The notes under the pieces were generated by a model. It saw only the letters and a program-made list of their open reading frames with translations, was not told where the DNA came from and searched no databases. A stretch of 64,000 nucleotides of DNA from Cellvibrionales bacterium UBA1854 (GTDB lineage: Bacteria > Pseudomonadota > Gammaproteobacteria > Pseudomonadales > Porticoccaceae): NCBI GenBank assembly GCA_002338445.1, contig DDII01000026.1:43526-107525 (forward strand), read 5' to 3'. Both the position numbers and the translations under genes were made by a program. Shown piece after piece: positions 8,627 through 17,780 of this stretch. The stretch's first letter is position 1, and each line of letters opens with the position of its first letter.

Positions 8627-10444
8627 ATGAGAGATGGAAAATATGAGGGAATGGTCTCTCGTGGGACTCGAATAGTGAAAAAAACCATCATCCGGCGGGG
8701 TGCAGCAAACTTTCTGTTTTCCAAAAATATAGATCCGGTTCTTCAGCGCGTTTATTCGAATCGCGGCATTACCGATATGTCGATGGTTAATAAAACACTC
8801 TGCGATCTACCACACCCCTCTAAAATGTTGGGAATCGAGTCTGCTGTACAGCGGCTTATTGATGCACTTCAATTAAAACAAAAGGTCTTAATCATTGGAG
8901 ATTTTGACGCTGACGGAGCGACCAGTACAGCGCTAATGATTCTCGGATTAGGAAGTTTGGGATTCTCTTCCGTTCAATACTTGGTGCCTAATCGTTTCGA
9001 GTTTGGCTATGGGCTTACCAGAGAGATTGTTGATCTGGCGATTGGACTAAAGCCTGCTCTTATTATCACGGTCGATAACGGTATTTCTAGTTACCAAGGA
9101 GTTGAGAAGGCTTCTCAATACGGCGTTGATGTGATTATCACAGACCACCATCTTCCAGGTGAAGAATTGCCCGATGCCTACTCAATCATCAATCCAAATC
9201 AAATAGGCTGCAAGTTTCCCTCCAAAAATTTAGCTGGTGTCGGAGTTGCTTTTTATCTGCTTTTGGCTTTACGTACTGCATTGAGGGAGAACAATTGGTT
9301 TGTATCGCGGGACATAGGTGAGCCAAATTTAGCGGTTTGGCTCGACTTGGTTGCACTCGGGACCATTGCGGACGTGGTCCCTCTTGATCAGGTTAATCGA
9401 ACTCTTGTCCATCATGGGTTAAAACGCATTCGAGAAGGGTACTGTCGTCCAGGTATTTCAGCAATGTTGAGAGTTGCTGGAAAGAATCAAAGCGGTGTAA
9501 ACGCCTCTGATCTGGGATTTAAGGTTGGACCCAGCTTAAATGCAGCCGGAAGACTAAAGGATATATCAATTGGAATTCAGTGTCTTTTGACTAATGACGT
9601 CGGTACGGCACTGGAGTTGGCGAAGCACCTTAACACTTTAAATCAAGAAAGACGAGCTCTCGAGGAGGGCATGCAGGTTGAAGCACAACATTTACTTGAG
9701 GGTTTGCAACTGGGACAATCTGAGCGATTACCAAACGTAATTTGTTTGTACAAGCCTGATTGGCATGAGGGCATATTGGGATTGTTGGCCTCGAGAATAA
9801 AGGAAAGATATCATCGCCCTGTTTTGATTTGTGCTCGTGAGTCTGCAAGTGTTGGACCTAGTTATCAGGTAAAAGGCTCATGTCGTTCAATTCCAAAACT
9901 ACACATTCGAGACGCACTGTCCGCTGTAGCTTTGAAACATGCTGACCTAGCAATGAAATTTGGTGGTCATGCAATGGCGGCGGGTTTTAGCATACGTGAG
10001 GATCGGTTAGAGTTACTTTTCACTGCCCTTCGCAAGTATGTTGGCACCACGTTAAAAAACGAGGATTTTAATGATGTTTGTCTGACTGATGGAGAATTAG
10101 ACATAACACAAATCAACATTAAAACTGCGATGCTGCTGGATGAAGCAGGTCCCTGGGGACCTAAGTTCCCAGAACCCACATTTGATGGGATTTTTATCGT
10201 TGAAAGGCAACAAATCCTGAAGAAGAAATATCTTAAAATGACGCTCTCATTCCCAGAGCAGAGAGATTCGATGTTAGATGCGATTTGTTTCAATGTAGAT
10301 GTGAATGAGTGGAATAACGACAAAATAAATGCGCTTCATTGTGTTTACCGGCTCCAACGCAACGAGTATAGAGGAATAGAAAGACTTCAGTTATTGATCG
10401 ATTACTTTCAACCGATTCATCAAAAAAAAGCTGTTTCGGTGTAG
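8627..10444 (+). CDS. recJ: single-stranded-DNA 5'-3' exonuclease RecJ
   Basis: This 605-residue DHH-superfamily nuclease has motif I DFDADG (92-97), motif II ITVDNG, motif III TDHH (172-175) and motif IV LDLVALGTIADVVPL, which supply the metal ligands. A DHHA1 domain with FGGHAMAAGFS and a C-terminal OB-like region follow. RecJ resects 5' ends in RecF-pathway recombination and mismatch repair. The start is uncertain: ATG 8627 has no clear ribosome site, whereas ATG 8651 follows GAGGGA closely. The gene converges on tesA with one base between the stops. Confidence 0.94.
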   Translation: MRDGKYEGMVSRGTRIVKKTIIRRGAANFLFSKNIDPVLQRVYSNRGITDMSMVNKTLCDLPHPSKMLGIESAVQRLIDALQLKQKVLIIGDFDADGATSTALMILGLGSLGFSSVQYLVPNRFEFGYGLTREIVDLAIGLKPALIITVDNGISSYQGVEKASQYGVDVIITDHHLPGEELPDAYSIINPNQIGCKFPSKNLAGVGVAFYLLLALRTALRENNWFVSRDIGEPNLAVWLDLVALGTIADVVPLDQVNRTLVHHGLKRIREGYCRPGISAMLRVAGKNQSGVNASDLGFKVGPSLNAAGRLKDISIGIQCLLTNDVGTALELAKHLNTLNQERRALEEGMQVEAQHLLEGLQLGQSERLPNVICLYKPDWHEGILGLLASRIKERYHRPVLICARESASVGPSYQVKGSCRSIPKLHIRDALSAVALKHADLAMKFGGHAMAAGFSIREDRLELLFTALRKYVGTTLKNEDFNDVCLTDGELDITQINIKTAMLLDEAGPWGPKFPEPTFDGIFIVERQQILKKKYLKMTLSFPEQRDSMLDAICFNVDVNEWNNDKINALHCVYRLQRNEYRGIERLQLLIDYFQPIHQKKAVSV

Positions 10445-10445
10445 T

Positions 10446-11054
10446 CTAGAAGCCGAGGGTCGTAGTCAAGAACTGCTGAACTTTTTCTTTGATAATTGGT
10501 TGTGCTTTCGCCGTGGGATGCAATCCATCACTTTGAATGAGCGATTGTGTCGTTGCTATTTCATAGAAATCAAAATTAAGCAGGTCGACACCTTTCTTTG
10601 TGGCGATTTTAGTATATATATTCGCAAAGCCCTCTGTATAACGAGTGCCATAGTTCCCCGGAATGCGCATACCAAAAAGGATAGGTTTTGCAGCCTTAGA
10701 TCGACAGATTTCAATCATTTTTTCGATGTTTCCTTCAATTAGATAAAGAGGATAACCGCGAAGGCCGTCATTTGCGCCAAGTTCTATTAGTACATGGGTC
10801 GGAGAAAATTTATTTAAAAGTTGAGGTAACCTAAACAAACCGTTGCCAGTTGTATCACCGCTTATACTTGCATTAATAATTTCATGATTTGGTCTAAAAT
10901 GATTTGCAAGAAGGCTTACCCAGCCACTTTGTTCTTCAAAACCATAGGAAGAGCTCAAGCTGTCCCCAAGTATGAGAAGCTTAGCAGCTTGACTCTGAGG
11001 GCTAAAAAAAACAAAGCAACAAATAATGACTGTAATCGTACTATAATGTCTCAG
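10446..11054 (-). CDS. tesA: periplasmic SGNH/GDSL esterase TesA with apparent CTG start
   Basis: The frame encodes a secreted SGNH hydrolase with block I GDSL (residues 30-33, Ser32 nucleophile), block II Gly in SISGDTTGNG, block III GAND (93-96) and the Asp-His pair D176GLH179. Homologs are arylesterase/thioesterase I/lysophospholipase L1 proteins. The conventional first start lies inside the GDSL motif and cannot be right. Reading upstream in frame gives a good signal peptide (MRHYSTITVIICCFVFFSPQ, then SQA-A) only if initiation is at CTG 11054-11052, preceded by AAGGAA at 11061-11066. No ATG, GTG or TTG lies between the upstream TAA and GDSL. It is divergent from ybbA-ybbP, as in E. coli. 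Confidence 0.85.
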   Translation of the reverse strand: MRHYSTITVIICCFVFFSPQSQAAKLLILGDSLSSSYGFEEQSGWVSLLANHFRPNHEIINASISGDTTGNGLFRLPQLLNKFSPTHVLIELGANDGLRGYPLYLIEGNIEKMIEICRSKAAKPILFGMRIPGNYGTRYTEGFANIYTKIATKKGVDLLNFDFYEIATTQSLIQSDGLHPTAKAQPIIKEKVQQFLTTTLGF

Positions 11055-11118
11055 CGTATTTTCCTTTATATTTGTTTGTTAGAACTTACCAGAAAACTGG
11101 AGAGATTGGGAATTAGTT

Positions 11119-11805
11119 ATGATAAAGGTCAATAATCTAAGTAAAAAAGTCCAAGTTTTACAGGATCAACTTACCATACTAAACTCACTCAGCTTCCAGG
11201 TTTCAAGGGGAGAAAGCTTGGCGATTATTGGTCCATCAGGTTCCGGAAAGTCAACGCTATTGGGAATATTGGCGGGATTGGATCTTCCATCTACTGGCTC
11301 GGTTCATATTGACGGGAAGAGGATTACTTCCATGAGTGAAGAGGCCAGAGCATCAATTAGGGCAAGTTACGTTGGTTTTGTTTTCCAATCATTCCATCTT
11401 TTACCCGGGTTGACTGCACTCGAAAATGTGGCGCTCCCCCTAGAGCTGCGATCTGAAAGCAATGCATTAATCACGGCAAAAGAATTCCTTTTCAGAGTTG
11501 GATTACAGGATCGCTCTGAACATCTCCCAAACCAGCTATCTGGTGGTGAGCAGCAGAGAGTTGCTGTGGCCCGAGCATTTGCATGTCAACCGAAAATTCT
11601 GTTTGCCGATGAGCCCACCGGAAATCTTGATATCGTGACTGGAGCCAAGATAAATGACCTACTGTTTGAGCTGAACCAAGAACAAGGTACCACTTTGGTT
11701 ATAGTTACTCATGAGCAGAGTCTGGCTGCTCGATGTGCGCGTCGACTTCATCTGCAGTGCGGAGCAAAATTCGTATCGGTTGAAGAGATGACAATTAAAT
11801 GTTAG
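11119..11805 (+). CDS. ybbA: ABC transporter ATP-binding protein (YbbA/LolD-like)
   Basis: This 228-residue ATPase has Walker A GPSGSGKST (38-46), the Q-loop in FVFQSFHLLPGLTA, signature LSGGEQQRVAVARA, and Walker B FADEPTGNLD with the switch His in VTHEQ. Sequence style and context (divergent tesA, adjacent large FtsX-type permease) identify the YbbA-YbbP system of the MacB/LolD superfamily. Such complexes use ATP hydrolysis for mechanical work on envelope lipids or proteins rather than classical import; the substrate is unknown. It overlaps ybbP by seven bases. Confidence 0.88.
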   Translation: MIKVNNLSKKVQVLQDQLTILNSLSFQVSRGESLAIIGPSGSGKSTLLGILAGLDLPSTGSVHIDGKRITSMSEEARASIRASYVGFVFQSFHLLPGLTALENVALPLELRSESNALITAKEFLFRVGLQDRSEHLPNQLSGGEQQRVAVARAFACQPKILFADEPTGNLDIVTGAKINDLLFELNQEQGTTLVIVTHEQSLAARCARRLHLQCGAKFVSVEEMTIKC

Positions 11806-14309
11806 TTCTCCAAATGTTCCGGCGAAGCTGGCGCGGTGAGCAATTGCGACTTGTTGTTAGTTCTGTAGTGCTGGCTGTTGCAGTCGTCACTTCTGTATCT
11901 ATATTGGCGGAACGAGTAGAAAGGGCTCTCATCTCAGAAACTAGTACCTTCCTAGCGGCTGATTTGGTTCTCGAGAGTAACTCTCCGATCACAAATGAAT
12001 GGATTGATTTAGCAGCGACGATGGGATTACAGACCTCAAGGATGATGAGCTTTATGTCTATGGTGTACAGCGAAGACGAGATGCATTTAGCATCCATAAA
12101 AGCTGTTGATAACGCATACCCTTTGCGTGGTGTATTGCGTCACTCAGACACAGCTTTCGTTTTGGATGGACCATCAATAATTACGGGTGGTAGTCCTCGG
12201 GTAGGAGAGGCATGGGTAGATGGACGCTTGCTTCCATTATTGGATATTCAATTAGGTGATTCGATAGATTTTGGAGAAGGCTCTATCGACGTAACGAGGA
12301 TCTTGGTCGAGGAGCCAGACTCAGGTGGATTTTCTTCAATGACGGGTTCTCGTGTTCTTATGCATGAAAAAGATGTTTTTGCCGCGGGTGTCTTGATACC
12401 CGGAAGCCGAGTTAAATATCGTCTTTTGTTAGCAGCGCAGGGAGTTGATGCTGCTAATCAGTTGAAAAAGTATCGAGATCTAGTGTCATCAAGGCTATCA
12501 GTTCATCAGCGATGGATCAGTCCAGACAAAGCGCAAGCCGGCATATCAGATACTATTGAAAAAGCCCATCGTTTTCTCATGTTGGCCGGAAGTATCGGTG
12601 TTGTATTGGCAGGTGTGGCGCTGGCTTTAGCCAGCCATCAGTTTGCAAGAGGCGAAATACTGCAGGTTGGTTTATACAAGACTTGGGGTGTTGGCGGACC
12701 GGGTATTCGCAAGTTGTATATACAGTATGCAATCCTAGTTGGTATTACAGGATCCTCTTTTGGACTTGTGGTGGGAGTGATAGTGCAGGAGATTTTGCTT
12801 CAGCTGATTTCTGATTGGCTACCCGTTAATTTACCCCCGGCCACTGTAAAGACGTGGACGATCGGCTTTTTTACAGGAGTGCTCTGTCTGTCTGGCTTTA
12901 TGATGCCTGCCCTATGGCATCTCCCTGCTCTTTCGGCTCTCACTGTGTTACGAAAAGATATTAAGGTAAAGCCGCTGGGGTTAGTTTATCGGGGTATCTT
13001 TGGTGTAGTGACCATCGGATGTCTTCTTTGGTACTATAGTGCGAGTCTCATGGTTGCACTAGCAATTTTTTCCACATTTGTTGTTATAACATTGGCAACT
13101 TTTATTCTTGGTTACGCGCTACTCATGCTTGGGAAGGCAGTATCCCAAAAATTTGGCAGCGTTTGGAGGTTGGCATTCGCTAATCTTTGGAGGCGCAGGG
13201 CTCAGAGTCTCCTGCAAGTTTTGGGATTTTCAGGCGCGATTAGTTTATTGATGGTGATGACGACAATTAGAACTTCATTGATCGATGAATGGCAGTGGCA
13301 ACTGGCGGCAGATACGCCGAATCATTTTTTTATCAATGTGGCACCGCACGAACTTGAAGGAGTAGAATCTTTGATGTCAAGTCACTCGCTTAAGAATGTT
13401 GGGTGGTACTCTATGGTTCGTGCGAGGATTAGAGCGTTCAATGGCCAGGATTTAACTTCAGAGCAACGCGATAATCATGAGTCATTGCGACGAGAGCTGA
13501 ATTTAAGTTGGTCTGACAAGCTTCCAGAGGGCAATGAGATAGTGTCGGGGAGCTGGTGGCCAGAAGTATCTGCGAATGATGACTTAAGAGCTGACAAGAC
13601 AATTCCTGTTTCGATAGAGGTTGACGTTGCCGATGAACTTGGCCTTACTCTTGGCGATTTGGTAACATTCAGCGTTGGAGGGTTAGAATTCGAGGCAAGG
13701 GTGGCTAATACTCGTAGTGTAAATTGGCAGAAAATGACCCCTAATTTTTATTTTTTATTTCCAAAGGACGTTTTGTTAGAGTTCCCTCACACAAATATGA
13801 CGAGTGCATATATTCCGTCTCAGGAGAAGGGAATATTGAACGGACTCTTACGAGATTTCCCTACTCTTCAGGTCATCGAGTTAGACAAGGTGATCAAACG
13901 GATCCGCAGTATTGTGTCCCAAGTTACTCGTGGTTTAGAAGTAATGACGGTTTTAATCCTTGTTTGCGGCGTTCTAGTGATGTTTACGTCAGTTCGACTT
14001 TCAATGTCAGAACGTCTGCATGAGAGCGCGATCCTCCGAACTTTAGGAAGTTCTCGTTCAGTTATTTTAGGTATTCAGATCATCGAGTTCGCAACCATAG
14101 GGTTGATTTCAGGACTCTTGGCAGTCATTGGGGCTGAGACATCGCTTGCGCTCATTAAATATTTTGTCTTTAATTTGCCGCCCGCCATTCATTATCCCTT
14201 GTGGAGCATAGGTCCGCTTTTCTGCATGGTTGCGGTTGGAGCACTCGGCGTTGGGTACGCCAAGAGTGCGGTAAGTGACTCGCCTCTCGATCTGTTGCGT
14301 CGCTTGTAG
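11799..14309 (+). CDS. ybbP: FtsX-family ABC permease YbbP
   Basis: This 836-residue membrane protein has an N-terminal helix (about 17-37), a large periplasmic part, then FtsX/MacB cores near residues 260-400 and 700-830 separated by helices and a second large periplasmic domain. The C-terminal core carries MSERLHESAILRTLGSSR, the typical coupling region after which the last three helices follow. The domain order (two FtsX cores, two extracytoplasmic domains) is that of YbbP. It overlaps ybbA by seven bases and must be its membrane partner. The upstream arrangement with divergent tesA suggests a lipid-related task, an inference only. Confidence 0.87.
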   Translation: MLVLQMFRRSWRGEQLRLVVSSVVLAVAVVTSVSILAERVERALISETSTFLAADLVLESNSPITNEWIDLAATMGLQTSRMMSFMSMVYSEDEMHLASIKAVDNAYPLRGVLRHSDTAFVLDGPSIITGGSPRVGEAWVDGRLLPLLDIQLGDSIDFGEGSIDVTRILVEEPDSGGFSSMTGSRVLMHEKDVFAAGVLIPGSRVKYRLLLAAQGVDAANQLKKYRDLVSSRLSVHQRWISPDKAQAGISDTIEKAHRFLMLAGSIGVVLAGVALALASHQFARGEILQVGLYKTWGVGGPGIRKLYIQYAILVGITGSSFGLVVGVIVQEILLQLISDWLPVNLPPATVKTWTIGFFTGVLCLSGFMMPALWHLPALSALTVLRKDIKVKPLGLVYRGIFGVVTIGCLLWYYSASLMVALAIFSTFVVITLATFILGYALLMLGKAVSQKFGSVWRLAFANLWRRRAQSLLQVLGFSGAISLLMVMTTIRTSLIDEWQWQLAADTPNHFFINVAPHELEGVESLMSSHSLKNVGWYSMVRARIRAFNGQDLTSEQRDNHESLRRELNLSWSDKLPEGNEIVSGSWWPEVSANDDLRADKTIPVSIEVDVADELGLTLGDLVTFSVGGLEFEARVANTRSVNWQKMTPNFYFLFPKDVLLEFPHTNMTSAYIPSQEKGILNGLLRDFPTLQVIELDKVIKRIRSIVSQVTRGLEVMTVLILVCGVLVMFTSVRLSMSERLHESAILRTLGSSRSVILGIQIIEFATIGLISGLLAVIGAETSLALIKYFVFNLPPAIHYPLWSIGPLFCMVAVGALGVGYAKSAVSDSPLDLLRRL

Positions 14310-14441
14310 CAACATCAACGACGCACTATAAAGGCGCAATAACTTCATCAGTTGAGTCATTAAGTTCCAATATCAGTGCAGTCCCACGTGTCTGCATAAG
14401 GGAATTAATTGCCAGCCCTTTGTTTGTCGGATTTTTTTTTT
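14310..14441. other. spacer upstream of the urtA promoter
   Basis: This is the first part of the 453-base gap between ybbP and urtA and contains no gene. A long-spaced dyad TGCAG...CTGCA occurs near 14376-14395, but its spacing and content do not fit the NtrC consensus. A run of ten T residues (14432-14442) lies just before the -24 element. I see no clear terminator for ybbP. Confidence 0.5.
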
Positions 14442-14457
14442 TGGCACGCTAAATGCA
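14442..14457 (+). promoter_or_regulatory. sigma-54 (-24/-12) promoter of the urea operon
   Basis: TGGCACGCTAAATGCA is an almost exact RpoN consensus: TGGCACG is perfect and GG-GC spacing is 12. Transcription should begin near 14468, leaving a leader of about 295 bases before urtA. Nitrogen-limitation control of urea uptake and urease by NtrC and sigma-54 is well known in other Proteobacteria and fits here. Confidence 0.78.
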
Positions 14458-14467
14458 GCCTATTTGA

Positions 14468-14762
14468 GACACTTCTACTGCGACGAGTCAGTCGTCATAT
14501 ACACTTCGGTGAAGCTCATTCGTAATTTAGGGCGGGGTGTTTCATTTAGAGTTGGTAGGAGTAGTTGGGTTTCTGTTGCATGATTTTGAACCTGACTTCG
14601 CAAACTCTTGCTCCTTAGTGGCTTGTTTTTGTAAAAATATCGTCACAGATGTTGGGACTGTTTAAAAAGCGCGCCCACGTAACCTCTAGGGAGAGGGTTA
14701 ACATCCGGAACTTTAGTAAGTGTTAAGAGTTGGTCCAAATATTATTTATCTGAGGAGTTATT
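14468..14762 (+). promoter_or_regulatory. long 5' leader of urtA with several stems
   Basis: This is the predicted untranslated leader downstream of the sigma-54 promoter. Small stems are visible: GACGA/TCGTC (14482-14486 with 14492-14496), CAC-TTCG-GTG (a UUCG loop near 14512-14521), and AACCTCT/AGAGGGTT (14681-14699) ending about 60 bases before the start codon. I recognise no known riboswitch class in it and no open frame of note. The length is unusual for this compact genome. It could hold a regulatory RNA, an RNA-stability element or a small RNA. Confidence 0.4.
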
Positions 14763-16052
14763 ATGAAACTAAAGCGGTTTATTGGTTCGTTGTTTATTGT
14801 GTTATGTGTTGGTCTTGGGATTCCGGTTTATGCCGATGGGCACGGAACTATTAAGGTCGGAGTACTTCACTCACTTTCTGGAACTATGGCGATATCTGAG
14901 ACTACCTTGAAGGATACAGTCTTAATGATGGTGGAAAAGCAGAACGAGGCAGGTGGATTGTTGGGGAAGAAACTAGAGGCTGTTGTGGTGGATCCTGCAT
15001 CCGATTGGCCGCTTTTTGCTGAAAAAACCCGGGAGCTGCTTACAAAGGAAAAGGTTGATGTAATCTTTGGTTGTTGGACATCGGTGTCTCGAAAATCTGT
15101 TTTGCCGGTTATCGAGGAATTGAATGGGCTTTTGTTTTATCCCGTCCAGTATGAGGGAGAGGAGTCCTCTAAAAATGTGTTTTATACGGGCGCTGCGCCC
15201 AATCAACAGGCTGTCCCCGCTGTTGATTATTTCATGAATGATATCGGTGTGGAGCGCTGGGTACTCGCGGGGACCGATTATGTTTACCCGAGGACGACTA
15301 ATAAGATTCTAGAAGCTTACCTCAAGGCTAGTGGGGTTGCAGACGAGGATATTATGATAAGTTATACACCATTCGGTCATTCAGATTGGCAGGGAATTGT
15401 TTCAGATATTAAGAAGTTCGGCAGCACAGGTAAAAAGACTGGCGTTGTTTCTACAATAAATGGTGACGCCAATGTGCCATTCTACAAGGAACTAGGAAAT
15501 CAAGGAATATCTGCCGAGGATATACCTGTAGTCGCCTTCTCAGTTGGAGAGGAAGAACTATCGGGACTGGACACTAAGCCCCTAGTAGGCCACTTAGCGG
15601 CATGGAATTATTTTCAAAGTGTTGAAAGTCCTGAGAATGAAGAATTCATCGCCGACTGGAAGACGTTTATCAAAGATGATAAACGAGTTACTAATGACCC
15701 AATGGAGGCAACATACATCGGATTTAAAATGTGGGTTCAGGCCGTTGAGAAAGCGGGAACAACTGATGTTGACGAGGTGGAGCAGGCTATGCTCGGGATT
15801 ACTACGCCAAATTTGACGGGAGGTGTTGCAGTGATGAACACTAACCATCATCTTTCAAAACCAGTTTTGATTGGCGAGATACAGGAAGACGGCCAAATTG
15901 AGACTGTGTGGGAGACTTTTGGAACCGTAATTGGCGACGCGTGGTCAGACTACTTACCTGCGTCCAGTAAGCTGATCGCGGACTGGACCGATCCGGTTAA
16001 ATGCGGAAATTTCAACATTGAAACTGGCGAATGTTCCGGTCAAAATTTCTAA
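14763..16052 (+). CDS. urtA: urea ABC transporter substrate-binding protein UrtA
   Basis: This 429-residue periplasmic binding protein has a signal peptide (MKLKRFIGSLFIVLCVGLGI, cleavage near VYA-DG). The type-1 LivJ-like fold starts with TIKVGVLHSLSGTMAISE, and FGCWTSVSRKSVLPVIE, LLFYPVQYEGEE and GDANVPFYKELGNQG are typical of urea/short-chain amide binders (UrtA/FmdD) rather than branched-chain amino acid ones. The ATG follows TGAGGAG. It is first in urtABCDE and the only gene separated from the next by a hairpin, consistent with the binding protein being made in excess. Confidence 0.95.
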   Translation: MKLKRFIGSLFIVLCVGLGIPVYADGHGTIKVGVLHSLSGTMAISETTLKDTVLMMVEKQNEAGGLLGKKLEAVVVDPASDWPLFAEKTRELLTKEKVDVIFGCWTSVSRKSVLPVIEELNGLLFYPVQYEGEESSKNVFYTGAAPNQQAVPAVDYFMNDIGVERWVLAGTDYVYPRTTNKILEAYLKASGVADEDIMISYTPFGHSDWQGIVSDIKKFGSTGKKTGVVSTINGDANVPFYKELGNQGISAEDIPVVAFSVGEEELSGLDTKPLVGHLAAWNYFQSVESPENEEFIADWKTFIKDDKRVTNDPMEATYIGFKMWVQAVEKAGTTDVDEVEQAMLGITTPNLTGGVAVMNTNHHLSKPVLIGEIQEDGQIETVWETFGTVIGDAWSDYLPASSKLIADWTDPVKCGNFNIETGECSGQNF

Positions 16053-16079
16053 ATAATAGTAAGAAATCGACCGTAAAAA

Positions 16080-16103
16080 CTGAGAGGCCGCGAGGCCTCT
16101 CAG
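16080..16103 (+). terminator. hairpin between urtA and urtB (partial terminator or mRNA stabiliser)
   Basis: The perfect 10-bp stem CTGAGAGGCC/GGCCTCTCAG closes a GCGA (GNRA) tetraloop. The following TCTTTATG is only a weak U-tract. In binding-protein operons such an element typically protects the first cistron's mRNA and lowers expression of the permease genes, and I expect that here rather than full termination. Confidence 0.75.
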
Positions 16104-16148
16104 TCTTTATGCCTTTGTTAAACAGTAATATGCATCTTTGGTGGATAT

Positions 16149-17780
16149 ATGACTTATGTGGGGCGTAAAAGTTTAAGACTAATCACTTTTACTATGATTT
16201 GTGTGTTGGCGAGTTTATGCTCGGCCGACGAAGAATTTCACATAAATGTAAAGCAGTTGGCCGGCGCAAAATTGAGAGCGTTACCTGCTATTGTTGCTAA
16301 GTTTGAGACCAGCGGCGAGAGAGCGCTCCCTATACTCCGTGCCATGCTAGAGGGAGCTCTTTACTATCGGAAAAGTGACAAACGCATAGTGGCTGCATAT
16401 CGCACCGAAACCGGTGATTTTCGGCTTGATGACTTACTAGAAGGTATTGATCTGGAGGTTGCTTCCAAGCGTGAAATAAAAAAAATAGTTGTTAATAACC
16501 GGCTTAGAGGACAAATTCGCAAAATTATTGCTCGCATTACTCTTACCAGCGGAGATCGTTTTGTGAGAGAGCTTGCGGTCGATAATATGTTAAATGATTT
16601 GAATAAAGAGAATCTTTTATTATTAAGAGCGGCCAGGAAAAAAGAGAAGGATGATGACATTCTTTCGAAGTTAAATATGGCTATTGCCATTGACGATTTA
16701 AAGCACAACGAATCTACACAACTGAGGTTGGATGCCATCGATATTATCGACAGTAGCCTTCAGCCGATAGTTGTTAACACTTTAAATTCGCTCTTGGTTA
16801 TAGATGCTGAGGGAATGCCTATTGAAAAAGATGAAGAAGTTCGTGAAAGAGCAATGAAGGCAAAAGAATCCATCGAGCTAAAGATTTCATTTTATGAGGT
16901 TTTGCAACGCATTTTCTACGGCCTCAGCCTTGGTTCAATTCTACTTCTTATCGCCACCGGGCTCGCTATAACCTTTGGAGTGATGGGTGTAATCAATATG
17001 GCGCATGGTGAATTGATAATGCTAGGCGCTTACACGGCATATGTGGTGCAGTTGCTCCTCCCAAACGGTATCGAATACTCGATCTTAATTGCGATACCTG
17101 CAGCTTTTGCTGTTTCGGGACTCTGCGGTATTCTTATAGAAAGATATGTGATTCGATATCTTAGAGGCCGCCCATTAGAGACTTTATTGGCTACTTTTGG
17201 AATTAGTTTGATTTTACAACAAACTGTTCGCACCATTTTTTCGCCACTGAATCGACAGGTGGTGAGCCCAACTTGGTTGAGCGGCTCGTTGGAAATTAAC
17301 CCGGTTTTTGCGCTAACGTACAATCGACTCTATATCCTTGCATTTGCAGTTCTCGTTTTACTGTGTCTTCAGTTAGTTTTGAAAAAAACAAAGTTAGGTC
17401 TCCAGGTACGAGCGGTATCTCAAAATCGTGAAATGGCGAGGGCGATGGGTGTTAGGACGGAGAGGGTTGATGCTCTTACTTTTGGTCTTGGCGCAGGCGT
17501 CGCTGGTGTCGCTGGTGTGGCGCTAAGTCAACTCACGAATGTGGGTCCAAATCTTGGACAAGCGTACATTGTTGATTCATTTATGGTAGTCGTATTTGGA
17601 GGTGTTGGTAATCTGTGGGGAACGATGGTAGGCGGTTTCACGCTCGGGGTTGCAAATAAATTTTTAGAGCCAATTACCGGTCCAGTTTTAGCTAATATTT
17701 TTGTGCTCATTTTCATAATTTTGTTTATTCAAAAGCGGCCCAGCGGTTTGTTTCCTCAGACAGGGAGGGCAGCGGAGTGA
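16149..17780 (+). CDS. urtB: urea ABC transporter permease UrtB
   Basis: This 543-residue protein has an N-terminal signal-like helix (to about residue 26), a roughly 200-residue soluble helical region with HEAT-like character, and then a LivH-type permease beginning near residue 250 (FYEVLQRIFYGLSLGSI). FGVMGVINMAHGELIMLGAY and RAVSQNREMARAMGVRTERVD are LivH-family landmarks, the second being the cytoplasmic coupling loop. The long N-terminal extension is usual for proteobacterial UrtB, so this is not a novel fusion. It forms the inner-membrane channel with UrtC and overlaps urtC by four bases. Confidence 0.94.
   Translation: MTYVGRKSLRLITFTMICVLASLCSADEEFHINVKQLAGAKLRALPAIVAKFETSGERALPILRAMLEGALYYRKSDKRIVAAYRTETGDFRLDDLLEGIDLEVASKREIKKIVVNNRLRGQIRKIIARITLTSGDRFVRELAVDNMLNDLNKENLLLLRAARKKEKDDDILSKLNMAIAIDDLKHNESTQLRLDAIDIIDSSLQPIVVNTLNSLLVIDAEGMPIEKDEEVRERAMKAKESIELKISFYEVLQRIFYGLSLGSILLLIATGLAITFGVMGVINMAHGELIMLGAYTAYVVQLLLPNGIEYSILIAIPAAFAVSGLCGILIERYVIRYLRGRPLETLLATFGISLILQQTVRTIFSPLNRQVVSPTWLSGSLEINPVFALTYNRLYILAFAVLVLLCLQLVLKKTKLGLQVRAVSQNREMARAMGVRTERVDALTFGLGAGVAGVAGVALSQLTNVGPNLGQAYIVDSFMVVVFGGVGNLWGTMVGGFTLGVANKFLEPITGPVLANIFVLIFIILFIQKRPSGLFPQTGRAAE

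Noticed and set aside
16149..16900. N-terminal extension of UrtB considered as a novel fusion
   Set aside because: A signal-like helix followed by about 200 soluble residues before the permease is normal for proteobacterial UrtB.
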